From Haloarcula sp. CBA1129 (GTDB lineage Archaea > Halobacteriota > Halobacteria > Halobacteriales > Haloarculaceae): a stretch of DNA of 64,000 nt. A program made the translations under genes and the position numbers. The stretch is from contig NZ_RKSM01000003.1 of NCBI RefSeq assembly GCF_008729015.1, forward strand, positions 310,001 through 374,000, written 5' to 3'. The notes under the pieces are model-generated. The model saw nothing but the letters and a program-made list of their open reading frames with translations. It searched no databases and was not told the origin of the DNA. Of the stretch, positions 57,159-64,000 are shown piece after piece (the first letter of the stretch is position 1; every line of letters begins with the position of its first letter).

Positions 57159-57824
57159 CTATCGGAGTGTTTCGAGGGCCTCCGTGGTCCCTGCGGCAAA
57201 GGAAGCGTCTGTGACCTCGTCAGCAGCGGCTTCTGCTGCGGCGTCAGCGTTCGAGACAGCAAACGAGTGCTTGCACGCACGGAACATCTCGGTGTCGTTT
57301 TCCGAGTCACCGACAGCGACGAAGTCATCTGGTTTGCGCCCCAGTTCCTCGGCGACGTACGCGAGTCCGTCGGCCTTTGAGAGTTCCGGTGATTTGACGT
57401 GATACGAGTAGCCCGTATCGACGACTGTTTGTCCGTGTTTTTCAGCAAATTCGGACAGCGTGCTGAACGCAACGGAGGTGGCGACAGAGACCTCAGTTTC
57501 GCGCCACCGATTGTGGAGGTCGTTCTCGCCACGTTGGATGTCGTGCCCTTCAGACTCAAACTCGGAAACAGCGTTTCGAGCAGCCTCGCCGTTCCCGAGA
57601 ATAGCAAGAGAGTCCTCGGTACAGGCGACCCCACCGTTTTCGGCCACAACTCGGGTCGGAAGTCCAAGGAATTCACAGAGTGCAACAGGGTACGGGAACG
57701 CTTTGCCAGTCGCAACAACGACAGGCTCGGGCCAGTCCTGAAGTGCCTGAAACAGTTGTGGGTCGATCCCGCCGTCCGGTGTCGTCATCGTGCCGTCGAT
57801 ATCTATCGCAACTGGTGGTACCAT
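57159..57824 (-). CDS. Phosphoglycolate phosphatase (HAD-IIB, archaeal type)
   Basis: 221 residues. HAD motifs are DIDGTMTTPDGG (motif I), VVVATGKAFPYPVALCEFLGLPTRVVAENGGV (cap region) and FVAVGDSENDTEMFRACKHSFAVSNAD (motif IV). The layout and length are those of archaeal 2-phosphoglycolate phosphatase (Thermoplasma TA0175 family). It removes phosphate from 2-phosphoglycolate made during DNA repair and oxidative damage. It converges on the MgtC gene, with 10 bp between the stop codons. Confidence 0.88.
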   Translation of the reverse strand: MVPPVAIDIDGTMTTPDGGIDPQLFQALQDWPEPVVVATGKAFPYPVALCEFLGLPTRVVAENGGVACTEDSLAILGNGEAARNAVSEFESEGHDIQRGENDLHNRWRETEVSVATSVAFSTLSEFAEKHGQTVVDTGYSYHVKSPELSKADGLAYVAEELGRKPDDFVAVGDSENDTEMFRACKHSFAVSNADAAAEAAADEVTDASFAAGTTEALETLR

Positions 57825-57946
57825 CAGTCAATAACACAGACAGGAGTGTCTAATATATCTTTCTCTGCATTGAGAGATATACTGAGTTCTCTGTATTATT
57901 AAATATGTCTCGTTTTAGAAAATATATTATTCAAATTCTAGAATGG

Positions 57947-57965
57947 AAAAGTATAATATACTTTT
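57947..57965. repeat. 19-bp perfect palindrome in the AT-rich divergent promoter region
   Basis: AAAAGTATAATATACTTTT is a perfect inverted repeat with a central A. It lies 92 bp before the HAD-IIA gene and 122 bp before the phosphoglycolate phosphatase start, in a region rich in TATA-like runs. It could be a regulator site or part of the core promoter. Confidence 0.5.
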
Positions 57966-58057
57966 GTTATATATGTGGCGGTATGGCAGTAAAGATATCA
58001 GGCAAATGCATCGGCGATCAAACCTCGAAATGGGGTAACCGTTCAGAGTTGCTTTAG

Positions 58058-58849
58058 ATGACATACAGCAGTGCCATCATCGATCTCGACGGAACGGTGT
58101 ATCGCGGTGATTCGTTAGTTGAAAACGCTGCAGAAGGAGTACGCACAGTGCGTGAGGCAGGGCTGTCGACGCTATTCGTTACTAACAAGCCGATTGACCG
58201 TCGCGAAAAGTATTGCGAGAAGCTGAACGCGCTGGGCATTGATTGCAGCAGTGATGACATAATCACGTCTGCTACTGCATCAGCGGATTATCTATCCGCG
58301 CAGTATCCAGAGTGCGAGATCTACGTTATCGGTGAGGACGCTCTCGTAGCGGAGTTGCGTGCCGCTGGACTGAAAACAACAACTGACCCAGAACGAGCGG
58401 GTACCGTGATCGCATCACTTGATTTTGGTTTTGATTACCAAGCGCTACAAGATGCGCTAATTGCACTCACTGAGAACGATGCGCTTTTTGTTGCGACCAA
58501 TCCGGATCGCACGTGTCCAGTAGATGAGGGTGAGATACCCGATGCAGCAGGAATGATCGGGGCAATAGAAGGAGTAACCGGGCGGGAACTGGACCAGTTG
58601 ATTGGCAAGCCGTCCGACATAATCCTTCAGATGGCGCTTGAGCGGGTCGGCGGAGAGCCAGACCGCTGCCTCATGATCGGCGACCGACTCGAGACAGACA
58701 TCAGGATGGGAAATCAGGCCGGAATGGAAACGGTGCTACCACTAACCGGCGTTACCAGTAGGGCAGACTTAGAAGAAAGTGACGTGAGTGCTGACCACGT
58801 CGTGACCGACCTTTCAGAGCTGGCAGCCATCGTAGAAAGCGGACAGTAG
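58058..58849 (+). CDS. HAD-IIA family phosphatase (NagD-like)
   Basis: 263 residues. Motif I is IIDLDGTVYRGDSLVENAAEG; motif II TLFVTNKPIDRREKYCEKL; the cap domain follows, and motif III/IV are GKPSDIILQMALERV and CLMIGDRLETDIRMGNQAGMETVLPLTGVTSRADL. The family includes NagD and the archaeal and bacterial glycerol-1-phosphate/glycerol-3-phosphate phosphatases. Given the neighbouring glycerophosphodiesterase and ugp transporter, glycerol phosphate is a reasonable substrate guess, but several sugar phosphates are also possible. Confidence 0.85.
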   Translation: MTYSSAIIDLDGTVYRGDSLVENAAEGVRTVREAGLSTLFVTNKPIDRREKYCEKLNALGIDCSSDDIITSATASADYLSAQYPECEIYVIGEDALVAELRAAGLKTTTDPERAGTVIASLDFGFDYQALQDALIALTENDALFVATNPDRTCPVDEGEIPDAAGMIGAIEGVTGRELDQLIGKPSDIILQMALERVGGEPDRCLMIGDRLETDIRMGNQAGMETVLPLTGVTSRADLEESDVSADHVVTDLSELAAIVESGQ

Positions 58850-58902
58850 GTCTGGAAACAGTAGGCGAGTACCTGTTTCCAAAAGCGTTTCTGCCCAAAA
58901 GC

Positions 58903-59847
58903 TCAGTCAAGCACTCCGGGGTAGTCAGCGATGATTCCGTCAACACCAGCCTCGACCAGCTGCTCCGCCTGATGCCATGTCGTTATCGTGTACGGGATCA
59001 CTTTCCGACCTTCCTCATGCGCGGTCTTGACCAGATCGATCTCAGCGAAATCCGGGTCTTCGAGGTAGTAATCCTCGTTGAAGAAGGGCGTGTTCATAAT
59101 CATATTATACGGCGGCTGGATGTACTCCGCATCCAGTTCACGGACGACAGAAAGACCCTCTTCGATTGAATCCCAGAGCAAGTACGCTATCGGAATCTCA
59201 GGGTTCGAGTTCTGGACGGATTGCAGGGCAGCCTTCTGGAACGACTGGACGATAAAGTCGTTCTCGTGATTGGAGAGGACGTCGAGCGCCTGTTCTGTGA
59301 ACGGATCCCAAGTATCAACGGCGGATTCTGACGCGTCATCATCAGGCGAGACACCAGCAGCCTTCCACTCAATGTTGAGCGGGATGCTGTCCGGAGTGGC
59401 TTCGACAAACTCGTCTAATCGGGGGATCGTCTGTCCACTGTCACGGATTTCAGCGTTCAGAACGGTCTGTACGTCGTTCTCCCAGACGTACCCGGATTCA
59501 TCTGTCAAGTTGTCGAGCTTATCGTCGTGGAAAACAACGATTTCGAAGTCCTCGCCCTTCCAAGGTTTTCCGCCTGCAGGGACGAGGTCACATTCCATCA
59601 TATCGGTATCGTACCCATGACTGCTACGACCGCCGTACGCCGCCTGCTGAACTGCGGCGATGGTGTTTTGTGGATACAGGCCGCGGTAGCCACGGTGTGC
59701 AGCGAGGATTGGTGTGGAAGCGATGGGGGGTTCGGGACTGCTGTGATCGTTTTCCCTGCCGGCCGCAGTTCCAATAATGGACCCCAGTGCGGCAGCAGAT
59801 GTACTTTTCAGCACAGTGCGACGGCATATGTCTGGTATTCGAACCAT
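58903..59847 (-). CDS. Glycerophosphodiester phosphodiesterase, Tat-exported
   Basis: 314 residues. The Tat signal is CRRTVLKSTSAAALGSIIGTAAG (RRTVLK motif, no lipobox cysteine). The GDPD catalytic segments are LAAHRGYRGLYPQNTIAAVQQAAYGG (HRG and N/E metal site), YDTDMMECDLVPAGGK (ExD pair) and VFHDDKLDNLT (HD). The end EEGRKVIPYTITTWHQAEQLVEAGVDGIIADYPGVL matches the C-terminal barrel strands. The TATA-like GTTATATATAG lies about 27 bp before the start. Outside the cell it would free glycerol phosphate from phospholipid head groups. Confidence 0.9.
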   Translation of the reverse strand: MVRIPDICRRTVLKSTSAAALGSIIGTAAGRENDHSSPEPPIASTPILAAHRGYRGLYPQNTIAAVQQAAYGGRSSHGYDTDMMECDLVPAGGKPWKGEDFEIVVFHDDKLDNLTDESGYVWENDVQTVLNAEIRDSGQTIPRLDEFVEATPDSIPLNIEWKAAGVSPDDDASESAVDTWDPFTEQALDVLSNHENDFIVQSFQKAALQSVQNSNPEIPIAYLLWDSIEEGLSVVRELDAEYIQPPYNMIMNTPFFNEDYYLEDPDFAEIDLVKTAHEEGRKVIPYTITTWHQAEQLVEAGVDGIIADYPGVLD

Positions 59848-60274
59848 TCCGTGGCCTATTACCTACACAATCTATATATAACTATTGATTGGTCATATCA
59901 ATATATACTATTCAGTTTTCTTGAGTTTATTTGGGTTATACAGCGGTAGAACTGGCTGTAAAGACGATGTATATATTAATATATAGCATAAATACCGGTT
60001 GGATGTCTGGCTTTGTTATGTTGAAACGATAGGTAGCGAACGAGTCAGACAGAACTGATTTTGTATAGTAATCTGGCTACGAACAGTGCTGAGACAGGGC
60101 TCTGCTACTGGAAGGGCTACTGATCCAGTTACTCCGTCGGGTCTGTAACGGTCTGAGAGCGCGTGTCATCTTGAGGTTACTTTCGGTCGTCGTGTTCGAG
60201 AAAGTAGCGACGGACCGAGCCAAGGAAATCAGTGGCCCCGCTTCGAGCGACGAGTCGAGAATCCGCCGAGAAAC
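59848..60274. other. AT-rich intergenic stretch with a remnant frame at the ugpC end
   Basis: No supported gene. TATATATTAATATATA at 59970-59985 is a perfect 16-bp palindrome. On the minus strand 60177-60285 has a frame ending DSRLVARSGATDFLGSVRRY, then FLEHDDRK, which may be the end of a lost gene; it overlaps the ugpC 3' end. Confidence 0.4.
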
Positions 60275-61411
60275 CTAGATAGTGGTATCGATTGTGCCAG
60301 TTTGTTCGGGTGACTGCGCCGCCGCGTGATAGATGGCTTTGCCTGTCTGTGGGTCGAACAGATGGAGTCGCTGGGCATCGACCGTCAACGGAACTCGGTC
60401 GCCCGGCTCTACGGCCGTTCGGGGTTCGGCATGCAGTTTGAACTCCTGATCGCCAGTCCGACACTCCAACAAGAGGCTATCACCGAGCGGTTCGGTGACG
60501 GTTACCTCAGCGGCGAACGAGTTTCTGTCGGCCGAATCGGCTAGCGAAAGGCTCTCTGGGCGGATGCCCAGCAGCGCCTCTGCTCCGGCGGCTGATTCCA
60601 ATCCGTCGCCCTCGGGTAAGGGGATGCGAAACGTCGGCCCGATAGCCTCGTATTCAGTCCCGTCACAAGTGATATCCACGGAGAGCATATTCATCGCGGG
60701 GTCGCCGATGAACTCCGCGACAAACCGAGTCTTGGGATAGTCGTACAGTCGTTGTGGGCTGTCGACCTGCTGGATGCGGCCGTCGTTCATCACCACCACC
60801 CGGTCGCCGAGGGTCATCGCTTCTGTCTGGTCGTGGGTGACGTAGATCGTGGTGGTGCCGAACTCGCTGTGGAGTTTCGCCAGCTCAGCCCGCATCTTGA
60901 TCCGGAGTTTAGCATCGAGGTTCGACAGCGGTTCGTCCATAAGGAACACTTCGGGGTCCCGTACCAGTGCGCGGCCGAGTGCGACCCGCTGGCGTTCGCC
61001 GCCGGATAGCTCACCGGGCTTTCGGTCAAGCAGATCGTCGATGTCGAGCACCTCCGTGGCTTCTTTCACTTGGCGGTCGATTTCCTCATCACTGAAATCA
61101 CCGGCTGACTTCATACCGAACGTGATGTTCCGGCGCGCGGTCATATGGGGGTACAGCGCGTAGTTCTGGAACACCATCGCAACGTCCCGATCTTTCGGTT
61201 CGACGCCGGTGACGTCCTGATTGCCCATCTGTATCCCGCCGTCAGTGGCTTGCTCTAACCCGGCGATCAGCCGAAGCGTGGTGCTTTTGCCACAGCCACT
61301 CGGGCCGACCACAGTCACGAACGCCCCGTCCGGGATCTGGAGGTCGATATTTTTCACGGCGACGACACCATCGAATTCCTTTCGTACGTCCTGTAAGGTT
61401 ACGTCAGTCAT
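60275..61411 (-). CDS. ugpC: Ugp-type ABC transporter ATPase (MalK/UgpC family)
   Basis: 378 residues. Walker A GPSGCGKSTTLRLIAGLEQ, Q loop VFQNYALYPHMTARRNITFGMK, signature LSGGERQRVALGRALVRDPEVFLMDEPLSNLDAKLR, H loop YVTHDQTEAMTLGDRVVVMNDGRIQQVD, and a C-terminal OB-like regulatory domain (about 240-378) typical of MalK and UgpC. It is the last gene of the operon. The name ugpC follows from the neighbouring phosphodiesterase and is not proof of substrate; trehalose or maltose transporters use the same type. Confidence 0.88.
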   Translation of the reverse strand: MTDVTLQDVRKEFDGVVAVKNIDLQIPDGAFVTVVGPSGCGKSTTLRLIAGLEQATDGGIQMGNQDVTGVEPKDRDVAMVFQNYALYPHMTARRNITFGMKSAGDFSDEEIDRQVKEATEVLDIDDLLDRKPGELSGGERQRVALGRALVRDPEVFLMDEPLSNLDAKLRIKMRAELAKLHSEFGTTTIYVTHDQTEAMTLGDRVVVMNDGRIQQVDSPQRLYDYPKTRFVAEFIGDPAMNMLSVDITCDGTEYEAIGPTFRIPLPEGDGLESAAGAEALLGIRPESLSLADSADRNSFAAEVTVTEPLGDSLLLECRTGDQEFKLHAEPRTAVEPGDRVPLTVDAQRLHLFDPQTGKAIYHAAAQSPEQTGTIDTTI

Positions 61412-61421
61412 TGGTAGCCTC

Positions 61422-62324
61422 TCATTTTTGTTGGATCGTAAACGTCTCCAGCAGCTGTCGACGGAACAGCACGAGCAGCGCCAGCGGGGGCAGCAGGGTC
61501 AGTATCGACCCGGTCATCACCATTGACCAAGCCACTTCACCGGTGCTTGCCTGTCCTCGAAGCAGACTCAGGCCGACCTGTGCGACCTGCAGGTCCTCTG
61601 CGTTGACGATCACCAGCGGCCAGAGGTACTGATTCCACGTGTACACGAACATGATCACCGACACGCCCACAAGGACGGCACGAGACATCGGAATCAGTAC
61701 CGACCACAGAAACCGCAACGGACCGACACCGTCGACCTTGGCCGTCTCAACGAGCGAGGCCGGAATCGATAGGAAGTGCTGGCGCAGTATGAAGACGGTT
61801 GTCGCGCTGGCTAGGTATGGGACAGTGATCGCGAAGACGGTATTTCCCATGCCAAGTTCGGTCGTCAAGCGATAGAGTGGCACAAACCTGACTGGGACCG
61901 GCAGCAGGAGTGTAAAGAGAATAAAGAGGAACACGGCGTTCTTGTACGGGAACCTGTAGTAGACGATCACCAGCGCGGCCAGCAGCGACACGATCAGCTT
62001 CCCGACGACAACGGTAACAGACATCACGAATGAGTTGAGCATGAACCGCCAGAATTCGAGACCAATGAGGGCATGCCGGTAGTTCGACAGCGCGTGGCCA
62101 CCGGGTGCCAAATCGCTGATAGAGGTAACAATCCCGGCCCGCTTCGTCGAGACAAGCGCCGCGATCAACACTGGCAGTACGATCAGAAACACGACGGTAG
62201 CTGCGAGCACGTGCAGCGTGACTTGCTCCGTCTCGAATCGCTGGATGCGTTCACTGGCCGTTCGTCCCGCAGCCCGGGAGCGCTCAGCGGCGGCGGTCAA
62301 CACAGTGAGAAGTGATCCGAGCAT
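61422..62324 (-). CDS. ugpE: Carbohydrate/glycerol-phosphate ABC permease, UgpE-like
   Basis: 300 residues, six membrane segments, with the permease loop VETAKVDGVGPLRFLWSVLIPMSRAVLVGVSVIMF and the motif YTWNQYLWPLVIVNAEDLQVAQVGLSLL. The type is MalG/UgpE. The N-terminus (LLTVLTAAAERSRAAG) is arginine- and alanine-rich and cytoplasmic. It ends 10 bp before ugpC and starts 1 bp after the stop of the other permease. Confidence 0.87.
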   Translation of the reverse strand: MLGSLLTVLTAAAERSRAAGRTASERIQRFETEQVTLHVLAATVVFLIVLPVLIAALVSTKRAGIVTSISDLAPGGHALSNYRHALIGLEFWRFMLNSFVMSVTVVVGKLIVSLLAALVIVYYRFPYKNAVFLFILFTLLLPVPVRFVPLYRLTTELGMGNTVFAITVPYLASATTVFILRQHFLSIPASLVETAKVDGVGPLRFLWSVLIPMSRAVLVGVSVIMFVYTWNQYLWPLVIVNAEDLQVAQVGLSLLRGQASTGEVAWSMVMTGSILTLLPPLALLVLFRRQLLETFTIQQK

Positions 62325-62325
62325 A

Positions 62326-63210
62326 TTATCCTCCGTAGTAGGCGTACCTGTCGCTCAGCCGGAACTGGCCGTACATCAACAGCCCGACAGCGACGAACAA
62401 CACAACGGACTTCGCCGAGGCGAATCCGAACTCGTAAAACTGGAAGGCCGTCCGATAGAGGTCATAGATGAGGATGTTCGTCGCACCGGCGGGCCCACCC
62501 TTTGTCATGAGATCGACCATCGCAAACGTACCGAAAAAGCCGTAGATCGTGTTCATGATGACCAGAAACACGAGCGTCGGCGAGATAATCGGGACGTACA
62601 CGCGGAGCAGTCGTTGCGTTCGGGAGACGCCGTCCAGTTCGGCGGTCTCAGTCAACGATTCGGGGACGTTTCCCAGAGCGGCTGTCATGAAGATAACATT
62701 GTACCCGACCTGCTTCCACACCGCCGCGATCAACACGACGACGAACGCCTGTGGACCGTTGCTGAACCAGTTGACATCGACACCAAGGGCCTCAATGTAG
62801 CCCGTGAAGATGCCGATGTTCGGGTGTGCGATGAACAGGAACACCAGCCCGGCGACTGCCGGCGGGAGCGCGTACGGCCAGATAACCGCCACCAGATACA
62901 GCCCTTTCCCGACTTCGACCTCGTGGATGAGAAAGGAGACACACAGGGCAACGGCCATCACACCGACAACGACACACGTAGCGAACAGGACCGATATCAG
63001 GACGCTGCGGAGATATTCCGAAGAGCCGGCTAACCGTCTGTAGTTCTCTAGCCCGACAAACACGTCACCCCGAGCGAGCGAGGCCCGATAGAAGCTGAGC
63101 CCTACCGCACGGACCGTCGGATAATAGAGAAACAACAGCGACACGAGCATCGTCGGTAACAGCAACACACCGGCCTGCAGGCGGTCTGTGAAGACTTCGC
63201 GCGTGGACAT
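62326..63210 (-). CDS. ugpA: Carbohydrate/glycerol-phosphate ABC permease, UgpA-like
   Basis: 294 residues with six membrane segments. The contact loop is SLTETAELDGVSRTQRLLRVYVPIISPTLVFLVIMNTIYGFFGTFAMVDLMTKGGPAGATNILIYDLYRTAFQFYEFGFASA, very close to the UgpA/MalF consensus. The start codon overlaps the preceding binding-protein stop by one base (TAATG), so they are translationally coupled. A second copy of the membrane subunit follows. Confidence 0.88.
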   Translation of the reverse strand: MSTREVFTDRLQAGVLLLPTMLVSLLFLYYPTVRAVGLSFYRASLARGDVFVGLENYRRLAGSSEYLRSVLISVLFATCVVVGVMAVALCVSFLIHEVEVGKGLYLVAVIWPYALPPAVAGLVFLFIAHPNIGIFTGYIEALGVDVNWFSNGPQAFVVVLIAAVWKQVGYNVIFMTAALGNVPESLTETAELDGVSRTQRLLRVYVPIISPTLVFLVIMNTIYGFFGTFAMVDLMTKGGPAGATNILIYDLYRTAFQFYEFGFASAKSVVLFVAVGLLMYGQFRLSDRYAYYGG

Positions 63211-64000
63211 TAGCTGTAGTATCGGTTTAGTTCTTCTTCGACAGCCGATTTCAGCTCGGAGAGCCCCTCGTCGACGCTGACCTCACCACTGAACAGCTCG
63301 ACTGACATGTCCTGAATCGTTGTCTGGACCTGCCGAGCCGGGCCGATGAGCATCCGTTTCGTCGCCTGCGTGTTGTCGGCCTGTGTCAGCTGGTCGAACG
63401 CGGTGCGGTACATCGGGTTCTCCGCAAACCAGCCGTCGCTTTCGAGTTGCTCGACAGCGGTCTGTCGGATCGGGTAGTAGCCAGTCCCCTTGTGCCAAGT
63501 GATCTGTGCCTCCGGCCGGCCCATGAATTCGAGAAAGCTGCCGATGTCGTCTTGGCGACCCTGTGGCAGTCCGGAGGGAACGAACCACGATGCGCCACCG
63601 ATAACCGGCCCGGTTCGGTCGCCGTCGATAGTCGGATAGAAGGCGTTGTCGACCTCGAATCCGTTCTCCGCCGCGCCGGACCGGATCCCAGTGACCGATG
63701 CCGTCGAGGTCAGCAACATGGCGGCCTGCCCCGTAAGGAACGTAGACGTTGCTTCCCCCCAAGCCTCGATTCCGGGGTTGCTGAACAGGCCATTGTCAGC
63801 CATCTCATGCCACCACTCATACAGTGACCGAGCCGTGTCGGTGTCCGTTCGCATCGTCGTCGGCTGGCCGGCATGGCCGTTCTCGGCGTCAAGAAGCGTC
63901 TGTCCGTCGACGGCGTAGAAGTGCTCGACGAACCAGACATGGTTCGGCCACGTGAGACCGGCTTCGGTGACGCCTTCGTCGACAAGCGTCTGCGAGTAGT
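63210..64000 (-). CDS. ugpB: Ugp-type substrate-binding protein, N-terminus beyond the window
   Basis: 263 visible residues; the start is outside the window. The part present matches the C-terminal half of extracellular solute-binding proteins: FLTGQAAMLLTSTASVTGI, then GGASWFVPSGLPQGRQDDIGSFLEFMGRPEAQITWHKGTGYYPIR, where the W/Y residues at the ligand cleft and the TGYYPIR turn are typical of UgpB. It is the first visible gene of the operon ugpBAEC. The name rests on this layout plus the neighbouring phosphodiesterase. Confidence 0.82.
   Translation of the reverse strand, partial: YSQTLVDEGVTEAGLTWPNHVWFVEHFYAVDGQTLLDAENGHAGQPTTMRTDTDTARSLYEWWHEMADNGLFSNPGIEAWGEATSTFLTGQAAMLLTSTASVTGIRSGAAENGFEVDNAFYPTIDGDRTGPVIGGASWFVPSGLPQGRQDDIGSFLEFMGRPEAQITWHKGTGYYPIRQTAVEQLESDGWFAENPMYRTAFDQLTQADNTQATKRMLIGPARQVQTTIQDMSVELFSGEVSVDEGLSELKSAVEEELNRYYS

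Overview
The window reads as chromosomal DNA of an extremely halophilic archaeon, most likely Haloarcula or a close relative. The evidence is acidic proteins, Tat-type lipoprotein signals with a lipobox, leaderless TATA promoters, and families largely confined to haloarchaea (HTH-10/Bat-type regulators, HalOD1, DUF7344, DUF7139, DUF7093, DUF7512, CetZ, a salactin-like actin). The rRNA sequence also matches my memory of Haloarcula 16S/23S/5S closely. The genus call is inference from recall; no database was searched.

Layout. 0-3 kb: a truncated winged-helix regulator, a DUF7344 protein and PhnM. 3.3-5.5 kb: an IS1595-family element with an IS630-family element nested in the loop of its internal hairpin. 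5.7-10.2 kb: a Gfo6-like sugar dehydrogenase, an orphan NuoB divergent from an HTH-10 regulator, and a HalOD1 protein. 10.2-13.1 kb: an IS5-family element, then a lipoprotein gene cut exactly in two by a second copy of the IS1595 element. 13.1-19.4 kb: TetR, a COG1361 surface protein, an RND/MMPL transporter and a second TetR, with two matching candidate operators and a 25-aa upstream ORF. 19.6-30 kb: LUD protein, small zinc protein, iron-type ABC binding protein and permease with no ATPase nearby, a BASS symporter, a UbiA prenyltransferase, a 7TM histidine kinase, a coiled-coil protein and a TauE/SafE exporter overlapped by a 54-aa membrane protein. 30-33.5 kb: a tandem UspA gene followed by gene remnants (glycosyltransferase, cydB C-terminus, HTH-10 regulator). 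33.5-36.2 kb: a large response-regulator/histidine-kinase hybrid.

36.4-41.7 kb is a complete rRNA operon on the minus strand (16S-23S-5S) with long processing stems around 16S and 23S and no canonical spacer or distal tRNA. 42.3-50.4 kb holds a salactin-like actin gene, a CetZ-like tubulin gene, a membrane protein, three small haloarchaeal proteins (two with zinc ribbons), a 5'-nucleotidase remnant and an FAD monooxygenase.

51.9-64 kb looks like an organophosphate-scavenging island: phnDCE1E2 (phosphonate/phosphate uptake), an MgtC/DUF4010 membrane protein, two HAD phosphatases (phosphoglycolate and NagD type), a Tat-exported glycerophosphodiester phosphodiesterase and a ugp-type ABC transporter running off the end. 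PhnM at the other end of the window acts in the same chemistry. Secreted phosphodiesterase, importers and cytoplasmic phosphatases would together recover phosphate and glycerol from phospholipid debris and phosphonates.
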